Source of the DNA: CAZCZU01 sp964503475
GTDB lineage: Bacteria > Pseudomonadota > Zetaproteobacteria > Mariprofundales > Mariprofundaceae
Reading direction: 5' to 3'
DNA: 60,895 bases
Assembly: GCA_964503475.1 (NCBI GenBank)
Contig: CAZCZU010000011.1
Span: forward strand, 1 to 60,895
Positions 17,161 to 26,084 of this stretch are shown one piece after another. The notes beneath the pieces were generated by a model. It saw only the letters and a list, made by a program, of their open reading frames with translations. It was not told the origin of the DNA and searched no databases. The translations under genes were made by a program, and so were the position numbers. Position 1 is the first letter of the stretch. Every line of letters begins with the position of its first letter.

Positions 17161-18266
17161 AATACCTTGGAGAGCGCCAGCGACAGTACCTGCCGCCGTT
17201 CGTGGTAGATACCGGCATAGGCGCCGCTTGCACTCTGCTTGGCAAAGAAGGTGTAGGAATAGGCTGCATCCAGATGCAGGCCGAACATGTCGGCACCGGC
17301 ACCGAGGCTGAGACGATGTCCCGGCTGATCAGCCACAATCGGCTGCAATGCGCTCTTGCGATTGGCGCCCTGATCGTAGGCATAACCGAAACGAACCTGG
17401 GTATCCGGACGCCACCACCATGTCGCAGAGGCCATGACGGCGAAGCTGTCGCGCAGGTTCAGGTTGTTGGCCTGGGTGACCGCACCGTTGGCAGCATGCA
17501 CATTCAGATCTTTCATAGTCGACCAGCGCGTCCAGTCGACATCCATTTCGAAACGCAGGGCATCATACATATCGTGCGACACGCCAAGCGTAAACTGATC
17601 GGGAAGATTCAGCTGCATGGTGCTGTTGGCCGTGCCGCTCAGCTTGATACGCGCACCGGAACGCAGCATGGCACCGACATTCCACAGCGGTGCAGGCTTC
17701 CACAAGATGCCGAGATGGCCACCAAAACCGCTTTTGTTCGAGCCCCGGAAACTCTGGCCCGCCCGGTTGATATCCGCTGTCGACCAGTACCAGTCGACAC
17801 CGGGTGCGATGGCCAGGTTGCTGTTGATGGCGTACACGGCATCCACCATCGTACGTCGCACGCGAATATCGCTGCTCGACACACCGGTGAACAGGCCCCT
17901 GAAATCATTGCTGGCCAGATACGGCGTGGTCAGTGAGGCGGAGATACCCAGGCTGGAGCCATGCGGCATCCACAGGGCATGGAAATCCTTACTGTTCAGA
18001 TCCTTGTTGTAATTGGGATGCAGACCGCCGGCCCGCTCTACCGAACTGTTGCGGTAGTGCATGCCGGTACCGATCATCACCTTGACCCCCTCCTGCCAGG
18101 CGATCGCAGCCGGATTGTAAGCCGCAGCCGAGACATCCGACACCCCGGCGACGACGGCATTGGCAAGGCCACTGCCTGAGGTGGAAAGGTCGGGATTGGC
18201 AAGGCCGCCAGCCTGTGCAGGCAGACTCCACAGCGCCAGCAGCGCGGTTGCCACGATTCGTTTCAT
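17157..18266 (-). CDS. OmpP1/FadL-type outer-membrane transporter
   Basis: Predicted 14-stranded beta-barrel for uptake of hydrophobic compounds such as long-chain fatty acids. The 369-residue precursor has a signal peptide (KRIVATALLALWSLPAQA), a FadL-style hatch region starting GGLANPDLSTSGSGLANA with the AAYNPAAIAW motif, alternating barrel strands and a C-terminal aromatic residue (SLALSKVF), as required for BAM-mediated insertion. Its ATG overlaps the lolA stop by 4 nt, and its TGA overlaps the presumed start of rarA. The substrate is not determined; hydrocarbon or fatty-acid uptake is the family role. Confidence 0.85.
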   Translation of the reverse strand: MKRIVATALLALWSLPAQAGGLANPDLSTSGSGLANAVVAGVSDVSAAAYNPAAIAWQEGVKVMIGTGMHYRNSSVERAGGLHPNYNKDLNSKDFHALWMPHGSSLGISASLTTPYLASNDFRGLFTGVSSSDIRVRRTMVDAVYAINSNLAIAPGVDWYWSTADINRAGQSFRGSNKSGFGGHLGILWKPAPLWNVGAMLRSGARIKLSGTANSTMQLNLPDQFTLGVSHDMYDALRFEMDVDWTRWSTMKDLNVHAANGAVTQANNLNLRDSFAVMASATWWWRPDTQVRFGYAYDQGANRKSALQPIVADQPGHRLSLGAGADMFGLHLDAAYSYTFFAKQSASGAYAGIYHERRQVLSLALSKVF

Positions 18267-18901
18267 TGCATTACTCCATGTTGAAATCCGGCCGCCTCGA
18301 TCACCTCGACACCCGGCGGCGGCCGGAAATCGAAGGTCGCCGCTGCCGGTGCCTTGCGTTCCATATTTTCGAGTATCATACGGTTGCGGTTGCCCAGTGC
18401 ATCGCGACTCTCAAGCCACTGCAGGTTTCCGCCCGCATCCATAGCCAGCCAGATATCCGGCCCCTGACCGATGGCCACATGCCAGATTCCGTTGCCTTTC
18501 TCTGCCTCAAGCAGGTGCACATCCTGCACGCGAACACGCCCGTCCAGCAACTTCATCACCAACGGATCAATGGCATCGATATCGGAAAGGCGCTGCACCT
18601 GCATCAAATCCGGCTCGTAAAGCCAGATCACCTTACCATCGCTGATGTAGAGCTGGGCATAGGGCTTCTGATACTGCCAGCGGAATTTACCGGGCCGGCG
18701 CACGGCCAGCTCACCCGTATAGTGTTGTTCGCCGCCATCGGCATAGTAGATCACCTGCTCGAAACGGCAGGTGAATCCCTGCAGGGAGGCCAGCTTTTCC
18801 AACCCCTGCTCCAGGGAGGCCGGCAATGCCTGCTCCGCTGCCTGCGCCCCCGGCATCCACAGGAGCATGGCCGCCAGCACCGCTACAATCCGCTTCATCA
18901 T
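18263..18901 (-). CDS. lolA: Outer-membrane lipoprotein carrier protein LolA
   Basis: Periplasmic chaperone that takes lipoproteins from LolCDE and passes them to the outer membrane. The 212-residue precursor has a signal peptide (MKRIVAVLAAMLLWMPGAQA) and the LolA core: FTCRFEQVIY, TGELAVRRPGKFRWQYQKPY and YISDGKVIWLYEPDLMQVQ. Two adjacent ATGs (18901 and 18898) lie over the ftsK stop; either gives the same mature protein. The stretch further upstream in frame belongs to the shadow of ftsK. Placement between ftsK and rarA is common in proteobacteria. Confidence 0.9.
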   Translation of the reverse strand: MMKRIVAVLAAMLLWMPGAQAAEQALPASLEQGLEKLASLQGFTCRFEQVIYYADGGEQHYTGELAVRRPGKFRWQYQKPYAQLYISDGKVIWLYEPDLMQVQRLSDIDAIDPLVMKLLDGRVRVQDVHLLEAEKGNGIWHVAIGQGPDIWLAMDAGGNLQWLESRDALGNRNRMILENMERKAPAAATFDFRPPPGVEVIEAAGFQHGVMQ

Positions 18902-21114
18902 TCGACCACACCCCCGCCATCCGCCTGAGAGCGGGCCAGCACCTTGCGCAGGCCACCGGAACCGGGCGGTGTCACCAGCCCTTCCCTCTCCATCTGTTCG
19001 ACAATACGGCTGGCCCGGTTGTATCCGATGCGCAGGAAGCGTTGCACCATCGACACCGAGCACTGGCCTCGCTCGATCACCAGCTCGGCCGCCTCATCGT
19101 ATTTCTCGTCCAGTTCATCATCACCACCGGCAGCGGCCTGCTCCTCGGCGGTCTGCACCTCGAATACTTCATACCGATAATCGGGGGCACCCTGCGCCTT
19201 CAGATGCTCGACAAGGCCGATTACCTCGCCATCGGAGATGAAGGCGCCATGCACACGTTTCAGATCACGCCCGCCACTCAGGAAGAGCGAATCGCCCTGA
19301 CCCAGCAACTGCTCCGCGCCCATCTGATCGAGGATGGTGCGCGAATCGATCTTGGAGGAGACCTGGAAGGCGATACGGCTGGGCAGGTTGGCCTTGATCA
19401 GGCCGGTGATGACATCAACACTCGGTCGCTGGGTAGCGAGAATCAGGTGCAGCCCGGCTGCACGCGCCTTCTGGGCAATGCGGCAGATTGCCTGCTCCAC
19501 CTCTTTGCCGGCCACCATCATCAGATCAGCCAGCTCATCAATGACGATGACGATGTAGGGCAGATCCTCCATCTCCCCCTCGGCCGCCCTGGCCGCCTGC
19601 TTCTTGTAGCCTTCGAGGTTACGCACCTTGGCCTCACTCATCAGCTTGTAGCGCCGCTCCATCTCGTAGACGGCCCAGGCCAGGGCCTTGGCTGCCTTGT
19701 GCGGGCTGGTCACCACCGGCACCAGCAGATGCGGAATATCGTCATACATCGACAACTCCAGCATCTTCGGATCGACCATGATCAGGCGCAGATCCTTCGG
19801 CGCATAGGTCATCAGCATCGAGCAGATCATGGTATTGATGGAAACCGATTTACCGGAGCCCGTAGTACCGGCCACCAGCAGATGCGGCATCTTGGCCAGG
19901 TCCGCCACCACCGGCTGCCCGGCGATATCGACACCCAGGGCCAGCGGCAGCAGCTTCTTGCTGTCGGAAAAGGCAGGGCTGGCCAGCACTTCGTGCATGA
20001 AGACCGTCTCGCGCTCCTCATTGGGAATTTCGACACCGATGGCGTTTTTGCCGGGAATATTGCCGGCCACACGTACGCTGACCGCCGCCATGGCGCGGGC
20101 GAGATCATCCTGCAACGCCATCACGCGTGACACCTTCGTACCCGGAGCCGGCTCGAACTCGAACTGCATGACCACAGGCCCCGGCTGTACGGCGACAACC
20201 TTGCCCTCAACCCGGTAGTCGAGCAGCTTTTTCTCCAGCATACGGGCCATGGCCTGCAGGGCCTCGGCACTATGTGCCTTCGCCTCACCGTGGCGTGCAT
20301 TGAACAGCGAAAGTGATGGCAGGCGGAAACCGCCCTGCCCCTTTTCCACCGGAAGGGCCAGCTCGACCTGTTGCTCCTGCTTGGCCCGGCGCGATACCTT
20401 CACCACCTCTTTCGGAGCAACCACCTCGGGCTCCGATTCGGCGATGTGCACCGGTCGCTGCTCCTTCTCCTGCTGACGCACCTCGCGCGCCTCCATCCGC
20501 TCCCGCCGGGCATCGATCCGCCCGCGCCAGCGTGCGATGACGTGCATCATGCGACTAGCCAGCCAGCGCCCGGCCAGAAGCAGGCGCTGCACGGCAGCCA
20601 TCAGTGAAAGGTGCGAGGCGATGACAAAGCTGCTGAGAAGCAACGCCACCAGCACCAGGTCGCGCCCCCAACTGCTCAGCACGCGCTCCAGGGCATCGCC
20701 GAGCAGCACGCCCAGCACGCCGCCATGCCCGGCAGGCAGGGCACCGAACAGGGCGGAAACTGCCGCGCCATGTGCCTGCAGCAGTGCCGCAACAGCCAAC
20801 AGCAGGGGCAGCCAGAAGAGCGAACTCCACCCGCCCGTATAGGGCTTGCGATGAATCGCCACGCGCACAGCGAAGGCGAACAGCAGCAATACGATTAACC
20901 AGCTGGCATAACCGAAAAGCTGATAGAGAAAGTCGGAAAGATAGGAGCCGACCATACCCATGCGGTTCACGGGCTCGATATCGGTGGCCTGATTGAAGGA
21001 GGGATCACCGGTCGAAAAGGTGTAGAGCGACACGCCTGTCACCATCACCAGTGCCAGCATCAACAGCGAGAAGGACTCCCGCAGCAGCAGACGCGATTTC
21101 GCCTCTTCAGCCAT
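18898..21114 (-). CDS. ftsK: DNA translocase FtsK
   Basis: Septum-located motor that pumps chromosome ends toward dif and activates XerCD. The 738-residue protein has an N-terminal membrane region with about four helices (residues 15-180), a short basic linker of ~100 residues, and the alpha/beta motor with Walker A GTTGSGKS (K422), Walker B PYIVIVIDELADLMM and LATQRPSVDVITGLIKANLPS. The C-terminal gamma winged helix (SVSMVQRFLRIGYNRASRIVEQMEREGLV, given here in parts) would read KOPS sites. The linker is short compared with E. coli FtsK and similar to SpoIIIE-like versions. The gene starts 6 nt after the rnj stop. Confidence 0.95.
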   Translation of the reverse strand: MAEEAKSRLLLRESFSLLMLALVMVTGVSLYTFSTGDPSFNQATDIEPVNRMGMVGSYLSDFLYQLFGYASWLIVLLLFAFAVRVAIHRKPYTGGWSSLFWLPLLLAVAALLQAHGAAVSALFGALPAGHGGVLGVLLGDALERVLSSWGRDLVLVALLLSSFVIASHLSLMAAVQRLLLAGRWLASRMMHVIARWRGRIDARRERMEAREVRQQEKEQRPVHIAESEPEVVAPKEVVKVSRRAKQEQQVELALPVEKGQGGFRLPSLSLFNARHGEAKAHSAEALQAMARMLEKKLLDYRVEGKVVAVQPGPVVMQFEFEPAPGTKVSRVMALQDDLARAMAAVSVRVAGNIPGKNAIGVEIPNEERETVFMHEVLASPAFSDSKKLLPLALGVDIAGQPVVADLAKMPHLLVAGTTGSGKSVSINTMICSMLMTYAPKDLRLIMVDPKMLELSMYDDIPHLLVPVVTSPHKAAKALAWAVYEMERRYKLMSEAKVRNLEGYKKQAARAAEGEMEDLPYIVIVIDELADLMMVAGKEVEQAICRIAQKARAAGLHLILATQRPSVDVITGLIKANLPSRIAFQVSSKIDSRTILDQMGAEQLLGQGDSLFLSGGRDLKRVHGAFISDGEVIGLVEHLKAQGAPDYRYEVFEVQTAEEQAAAGGDDELDEKYDEAAELVIERGQCSVSMVQRFLRIGYNRASRIVEQMEREGLVTPPGSGGLRKVLARSQADGGGVVE

Positions 21115-21120
21115 GTGTCA

Positions 21121-22776
21121 TCAGACCTCGAGCACCACCGGCACCACCATCGGGCGACGGCCGATATGCTTCTTGCACCAGCGCCGCAGCCAGAGGCGTA
21201 CCTCCTCCTTGCTCTCCTCGACATCGGAGAGCATTTCGCGATCCATTCCCTCCAGGTGCACCTTCAGATCGCGGGCGGCATGAGCCAGCACCTCCTCGCT
21301 CACCTCCTGATGCAATACGCCGCGCGCATGCAGCTCCGGTGCACCGAGCAGTGTCCCCTCGGACTGGTTGATCAGCACCGTAGCCGAAATCATGCCGTCA
21401 TCCGCCAGCACCCGCCGGTCGCGCAGCACCAGATCGTCCACCTCATCACGGCTGGTACCGTCAACAAAGACCGCACCGGTATGGAACTTGGCACCGTGAC
21501 GGATACCCTCACTGTCGACCTCCACACTCTGTCCGTTCTCGGCAATGATGGTGTGGTCGTAATCGATACCGATGGACAGTCCCAGGTCGCGATGCTCGGT
21601 CAGATTGCGGAATTCACCGTGCACCGGGTAGAAGAAGCGCGGCCGGGTCAGCTGCATCATCATCTTCAGCTCATGTGCCTGGGCATGTCCCGAGACATGC
21701 AGCGGTGCCTGACTGGCGTGAATCACGCGCGCACCGCGGCGGTAGATGTGGTTGAACAGGCCGGCGATAATGCGCTCATTACCCGGAATGGCCGACGAGG
21801 AGAAAATCACCAGATCCTTCTCTTTCAACTGGATGCCGGTAAAGCGTCCCTGCGCCATGCGCGCCAGCGCCGCCCGCGACTCGCCCTGCGAACCGGTGGC
21901 GATGATCAGAAGCTGATGATCGGCCACATCCTGCGCCTGTTTGATATCGACCAGGCAGTCGCCCGGAATACCGAGGCGATCAAGGTCGCGCGTTACCTGT
22001 ACGTTACGTTCCAGACTACGCCCGGCCAGCGCCACCTTGCGGCCACAGGCATAAGCGGCCTCGATAATCTGCTGGATACGGAACATGTTGGAGGCAAATG
22101 TGGTCACCACCACCTTGCCGGTGCACTGCATGACTGCCTGTTTCAAAGCCGGACCGACAATGCGCTCGGAGGGACTGCTGCCACTGCGCGTGGCATTGGT
22201 CGAATCGGAGGCCAGCAGCAGCACGCCCTTGTCGCCCAGCTGCGAAAAACGGTGCAGAGGGGTAACACGGCCATCGATCGGCGAGGGATCGAAACGGAAG
22301 TCGCCAGTATGCACAATCGCACCCAGCGGCGTATGAATCACAATGGAGACGGCATCCATGATCGAGTGAGTGACCGGCACTGCCTCAACCTTGAATGGTC
22401 CCACCTTGATGCACTTCTCCTCATCCAGAGGCCGCAGGTCACCCTTGTAGTTCTGCTCCGACAGCTTGCCCTTGACCAGTGCCAGCGTCACCGGCGTGCC
22501 ATAAACAGGCAGCTTCAGTTGCGGCAGCAGGAACGGCATGGCACCGATATGGTCCTCGTGGCCATGGGTGAGCAGGATGCCGTGAATATTGAGGCAGAGT
22601 GATTCCAGCGCCTCAATATCGGGAATCACCACATCGATACCGTGCTGACCCGGCTCGGGAAACCCCATACCGCAATCGACGATCACAGCATCATCGTCGA
22701 CGGCATAGACCATCATGTTCTTGCCAAATTCACCCACCCCGCCAAACGGGAAACAACGCACCACCGGATGCGACAT
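21121..22776 (-). CDS. rnj: Ribonuclease J
   Basis: Metallo-beta-lactamase/beta-CASP ribonuclease with endo- and 5'-exonuclease activity in RNA maturation and decay. At 551 residues the metal-binding motifs are complete: LTHGHEDHIGA near residue 73, HTGDFRFD, and HASQAPLHVSGHA in the beta-CASP region, with MVYAVDDDAVIVDCGMGFP at the N-terminus. The C-terminal domain for dimerisation is present. RNase J is found in several non-gamma proteobacteria. The ATG overlaps the pyrE stop by one base (TAATG), indicating coupled translation. Confidence 0.93.
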   Translation of the reverse strand: MSHPVVRCFPFGGVGEFGKNMMVYAVDDDAVIVDCGMGFPEPGQHGIDVVIPDIEALESLCLNIHGILLTHGHEDHIGAMPFLLPQLKLPVYGTPVTLALVKGKLSEQNYKGDLRPLDEEKCIKVGPFKVEAVPVTHSIMDAVSIVIHTPLGAIVHTGDFRFDPSPIDGRVTPLHRFSQLGDKGVLLLASDSTNATRSGSSPSERIVGPALKQAVMQCTGKVVVTTFASNMFRIQQIIEAAYACGRKVALAGRSLERNVQVTRDLDRLGIPGDCLVDIKQAQDVADHQLLIIATGSQGESRAALARMAQGRFTGIQLKEKDLVIFSSSAIPGNERIIAGLFNHIYRRGARVIHASQAPLHVSGHAQAHELKMMMQLTRPRFFYPVHGEFRNLTEHRDLGLSIGIDYDHTIIAENGQSVEVDSEGIRHGAKFHTGAVFVDGTSRDEVDDLVLRDRRVLADDGMISATVLINQSEGTLLGAPELHARGVLHQEVSEEVLAHAARDLKVHLEGMDREMLSDVEESKEEVRLWLRRWCKKHIGRRPMVVPVVLEV

Positions 22777-23357
22777 TAGGCAGCTCCCCGGCTACCCGGC
22801 TTCACCGGCGGCAACACGCCCTCGCGGCACATCGGGCAATCATCCGGCGCATAGGTCTCCACCTGCAGGCTGATGGCCGTCTCGTGCGGCACGTCGAAAC
22901 GCCCCTCCTGATCCGGTGCCCGGTCAACCACGGCCAGCACCTTCACCGGCGTTCCGCCATGCACGCGTACCACCTGCATGCATTCGCGCACCGAGCCACC
23001 GGTGGTGATCACATCCTCGACCACCAGCAGGCGTGCACCCTCGGGAATGGAGAAGCCGCGACGCATCTGCATCTCGCCCTCCTTGCGTTCGGTGAAGATG
23101 AACGGCTTGTTCAGGGCACGTGCCACCTCATGGCCGATAATCAGCCCGCCGAGTGCCGGCGAAACCACCATATCAATCTCATCACCGTTCACCTTGGCGG
23201 CCAGTTCGGCGGCCAGTTCGGCGGCATGGCTCGGATGCATCAGCACCAGGGCAGACTGCAGATAGCGGCCCGAATGGCGGCCACTGGAGAGGATGAAGTG
23301 GCCATTGAGCAGGGCACCTGCGTCTTCATACATGGTCAGGATTTGCTGTTCGTTCAT
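22776..23357 (-). CDS. pyrE: Orotate phosphoribosyltransferase
   Basis: Pyrimidine biosynthesis enzyme converting orotate and PRPP to orotidine 5'-phosphate. The 193-residue protein has the PRPP-binding signature LLVVEDVITTGGS and the orotate/flexible-loop region SSGRHSGRYLQSALVL. Phylogenetically it is of the type with a C-terminal tail carrying CPMC and a further Cys region (DDCPMCREG), which could bind a metal. The ATG at 23357 is preceded by an AAGGA-like site. It is the first gene of the minus run pyrE-rnj-ftsK-lolA-porin-rarA-crcB and is divergent from the HAD phosphatase gene. Confidence 0.94.
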   Translation of the reverse strand: MNEQQILTMYEDAGALLNGHFILSSGRHSGRYLQSALVLMHPSHAAELAAELAAKVNGDEIDMVVSPALGGLIIGHEVARALNKPFIFTERKEGEMQMRRGFSIPEGARLLVVEDVITTGGSVRECMQVVRVHGGTPVKVLAVVDRAPDQEGRFDVPHETAISLQVETYAPDDCPMCREGVLPPVKPGSRGAA

Positions 23358-23450
23358 GTAGGTCTTGTCCTTTGGGGAGATAAATTATCGAAAAATGTCA
23401 TTTGGCGGCAGTGTAACATCTTCACCGCATGCACTGAACCTTGCACCTGT

Positions 23451-23459
23451 TGCTATACT
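23451..23459 (+). promoter_or_regulatory. Extended -10 promoter of a leaderless HAD phosphatase mRNA
   Basis: TGCTATACT (extended -10) ends 7 nt before the ATG at 23467, and the intervening bases are TGCCGCC. The same seven bases and spacing occur before the GNAT gene (59724). There is no Shine-Dalgarno sequence. No convincing -35 is visible, as expected for an extended -10. Confidence 0.5.
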
Positions 23460-23466
23460 TGCCGCC

Positions 23467-24255
23467 ATGGATCAAGCAGTTGTTTCCGGCCTGAAGGCGG
23501 CCCTTCTCGATCTCGATGGCGTGCTCTATGTAGGTGAGAAGGCCATCCCCGATGCGGGAATCACCCTCACCCGCCTGCGCGAACAGGGAATGAAGCTAGC
23601 CGGAGTCACCAACACCACAACCCAATCGCGCCGGATGGTGTCTGAAAAGCTGACCCGCCTCGGCATTCCGCTTGCCGAAGAGGCGCTGCACACCCCCGCC
23701 GCCCTGGCCCGGCGACGGATCGGCAACGGCAGTGCCGCCCTGTTTGTCCGCGATGCGCTGCGAGAGGACCTGCGCAGCATTCATGAGACATACGAACAGC
23801 CGGACTACGTGGTCATGGGTGATATCGGCGGTGAAGGCTACACGGGCGACATGCTGCGGCAGATTTTCACCATGGTCATGGATGGTGCCGAAATTCTTGC
23901 CCTGCACAAGAACCGGTTCTGGCAAAAACCGGATGGCCTGCATCTTGATATCGGGCCGTTTGTCGCGGCCATCGAATATGCCACAGACCGCCAGGCCACC
24001 GTGCTCGGCAAGCCTTCGCATGATTTCTTCACATCGGTCTGCGAAAGCATGGACACCCCGACCGGCCAGTGCCTGATGGTGGGCGACGACATCGAATCGG
24101 ATATTGCCGGAGCTGCAAACAGCGGCCTGCGCACCGTGCTGGTCAAGACCGGCAAGTACCGCGAGGCCTTTGTGAAACGCAGCGGTATCAAAGCCGATCT
24201 GGTCATTCCGTCGATTGCCGATCTTCCCGATGCGATCAATCTGCTTCGGGGCTAG
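23467..24255 (+). CDS. HAD-superfamily phosphatase, subclass IIA (LHPP-like)
   Basis: 262-residue hydrolase of the NagD/LHPP type (TIGR01458-like). HAD motif I is LLDLDGVLYVG (nucleophile and acid Asp pair), motif II is GVTNTTTQS (Thr), the type IIA cap is in the middle, and motifs III and IV are KPSHDFF and MVGDDIESDIAGA. The substrate is likely a phosphorylated small molecule or protein phospho-amino acid; it cannot be read from sequence. A longer in-frame reading from 23365 is rejected because the region between contains the predicted promoter. It is divergent from pyrE, and the 3' end overlaps the convergent sensor kinase gene by 20 nt. Confidence 0.85.
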   Translation: MDQAVVSGLKAALLDLDGVLYVGEKAIPDAGITLTRLREQGMKLAGVTNTTTQSRRMVSEKLTRLGIPLAEEALHTPAALARRRIGNGSAALFVRDALREDLRSIHETYEQPDYVVMGDIGGEGYTGDMLRQIFTMVMDGAEILALHKNRFWQKPDGLHLDIGPFVAAIEYATDRQATVLGKPSHDFFTSVCESMDTPTGQCLMVGDDIESDIAGAANSGLRTVLVKTGKYREAFVKRSGIKADLVIPSIADLPDAINLLRG

Positions 24256-26053
24256 TTGCTGAATCGGCTTTCGGTATGTCGCGCGAAGCCAGATAGAGAG
24301 CACGCCGCAACTCATTGAACTTGAACGGCTTGGCCACATAACCCTCCGGGCGGTTTTTGCCAAACAACTCACGCAGGCGCGCCTTGCCATAGCCGGAAGC
24401 GATCAGCACCGGCAACTCCGGATAGCGACTACGCAGATGCATGAATGCCTGCTCGCCGCCCATCACCGGCATGGTCAGATCCAGCAGAACGGCAGCGATC
24501 CTGTCCCGGTGTCGGGCTGCCATCTCCAGGCCCTGCTCGCCGTTTTTTGCCTCAATGGTTTCAAAACCGAGGTATCCGAGCATCTTGCATACCATGTCGC
24601 GCAGCTGGCTCTCATCGTCGACGACCAGCACGACGCCCGAGCCGGTCCAGCCGATATCGAGCGGCTCGGTACGAACGGCGGCCTCAGCGGCCTCCTCGCG
24701 CTTCTGCTGCACCGGAATCAGCACACGCACCGTCGTGCCCGAACCGGGCTCCGAATCGACGCGGATACCACCGTGATGAGCATTGACGATACCGAGTACG
24801 GCACTCATACCCAACCCCCTGCCCATGAATTTGGTGGTAAAGAAGGGTTCGAAAAGACGGGACATATTCTCCGGCGGAATGCCGCTGTCGTTGTCGCGCA
24901 CCTGCAACAGCACATAAGGGCCCGGATTAAGCTCGCCTTCATGCTCATAGCCGCGCAGATCGGAGGGCGTGGCATGCAACATACGGGTGGTCACCACGAT
25001 TTTTCCACCCTCTTTCTCGCCGATCGCCTCGGCAGCATTGGTGATCAGATTCAGGATCACCTGCTCCACCTGGGACTTGTCGGCATAAACGGTCGGTAAT
25101 GTCTCATCAAAATAACGCTCCACCCGGGTCGAAGGCGGTACGGAGACACGGAACAGCGATTCCATGCTCTTGATCAGATCGTTGATATCGATGTATTCCA
25201 GCCTGTACTGGCCCCTGCCGGCATAGGCGAGCATCTGCCGGCACAATTCGGAAGCCCGGCTACAGCCGGTGCCGATATTCTGCAGGAACTCCCGACTCTC
25301 GGGCTGTACCTTGCCAAGCTTCATCTCCAGCAACTCGGCATTGCCCATGATGGCTGCCAGGATGTTGTTGAAATCGTGAGCGATACCGCCAGCCAGAACG
25401 CCCAGCGATTCAAGCCTTTGGGTGCGCTCGATCCGGGTCTGCATCTGTTCGCGCCGCTTCAAATCCTGCTTGTGCTGGGTCAGGTCCCGAATCAGGCCGA
25501 TAAAGTGAATCTCGCCACCATGGAGAATTTCGCGCACCTGAATCTCGATGGGAAAATGATCCCCGTTACGACGCCGGGCCCTGATCTCACGCACCGAACC
25601 GGGCACATGGCTTTCACCGGTCTGCATATAGAGGTGCACAAACGCATCGTGATCCCCTTCAGAGCCTTCCGGCATCAAGCGATTCACCGATTTGCCGATC
25701 ATTTCGGCCGCCGTATACCCGAACATGATCTCTGCCGCCGGGTTAAAGGCGGTGATGTTTCCGTCGGCATCGAGCTCGACCAGCGCCTCCGGCAGGTTCT
25801 CGGTAATCGCCCGCAACCAGAGCTGGCTCTGGTGCAGGCGCTGTTGCTGACGCTGCATGGGCCGGAAGATAAGACCATACATCGGGAAAACGATCAGCAA
25901 CGAGAGAAGGGATGCATCGATCACGCCGGAGATCACGCTCTGGCTCTCTCCCAGCAGGAAGAAGCCCAGCATGATCGCCGACTCGGCCAGGAAGATGATC
26001 AGCATCATCATGCCGATCAGCTGCAACGGCAGGATAACCTTTCCCTTTCTCAT
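24236..26053 (-). CDS. Hybrid PAS sensor histidine kinase with receiver domain
   Basis: Membrane-bound signal transducer, 605 residues. Two transmembrane helices (about residues 8-30 and 40-60) are followed by a PAS domain (about 80-200) and a kinase module with H226 in GIAHDFNN. The ATPase boxes are NLITNAAEAIGE, DNDSGIP, FEPFFTTK and GRGLGMSAVLGIV. A C-terminal receiver has acidic DDE, D525 in LDLTMP and the KPF lysine. This HDFNN-type kinase is often a phosphorelay element; no Hpt gene is adjacent. ATG 26053 is chosen because TATATT sits 7 nt upstream; a TTG at 26062 is the alternative. The 189 bp transposon-like element lies 18 nt upstream of that -10. The signal is unknown. Confidence 0.88.
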   Translation of the reverse strand: MRKGKVILPLQLIGMMMLIIFLAESAIMLGFFLLGESQSVISGVIDASLLSLLIVFPMYGLIFRPMQRQQQRLHQSQLWLRAITENLPEALVELDADGNITAFNPAAEIMFGYTAAEMIGKSVNRLMPEGSEGDHDAFVHLYMQTGESHVPGSVREIRARRRNGDHFPIEIQVREILHGGEIHFIGLIRDLTQHKQDLKRREQMQTRIERTQRLESLGVLAGGIAHDFNNILAAIMGNAELLEMKLGKVQPESREFLQNIGTGCSRASELCRQMLAYAGRGQYRLEYIDINDLIKSMESLFRVSVPPSTRVERYFDETLPTVYADKSQVEQVILNLITNAAEAIGEKEGGKIVVTTRMLHATPSDLRGYEHEGELNPGPYVLLQVRDNDSGIPPENMSRLFEPFFTTKFMGRGLGMSAVLGIVNAHHGGIRVDSEPGSGTTVRVLIPVQQKREEAAEAAVRTEPLDIGWTGSGVVLVVDDESQLRDMVCKMLGYLGFETIEAKNGEQGLEMAARHRDRIAAVLLDLTMPVMGGEQAFMHLRSRYPELPVLIASGYGKARLRELFGKNRPEGYVAKPFKFNELRRALYLASRDIPKADSATSPEAD

Positions 26054-26060
26054 ATCACTC

Positions 26061-26066
26061 AATATA
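26061..26066 (-). promoter_or_regulatory. Predicted -10 element of the hybrid kinase gene (leaderless)
   Basis: TATATT on the minus strand ends 7 nt before the ATG at 26053. No strong -35 is seen; with 17 nt spacing that position falls at the very edge of the adjacent transposon-like element, so the insertion may have replaced the native upstream promoter part. Confidence 0.4.
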
Positions 26067-26084
26067 GACTGGATAAAACTGTTT

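Noticed and set aside
18826..22602. Plus-strand open frames of 434 and 495 codons opposite ftsK and rnj
   Set aside because: Histidine- and glutamine-rich nonsense typical of antisense frames; ftsK and rnj are unambiguous.
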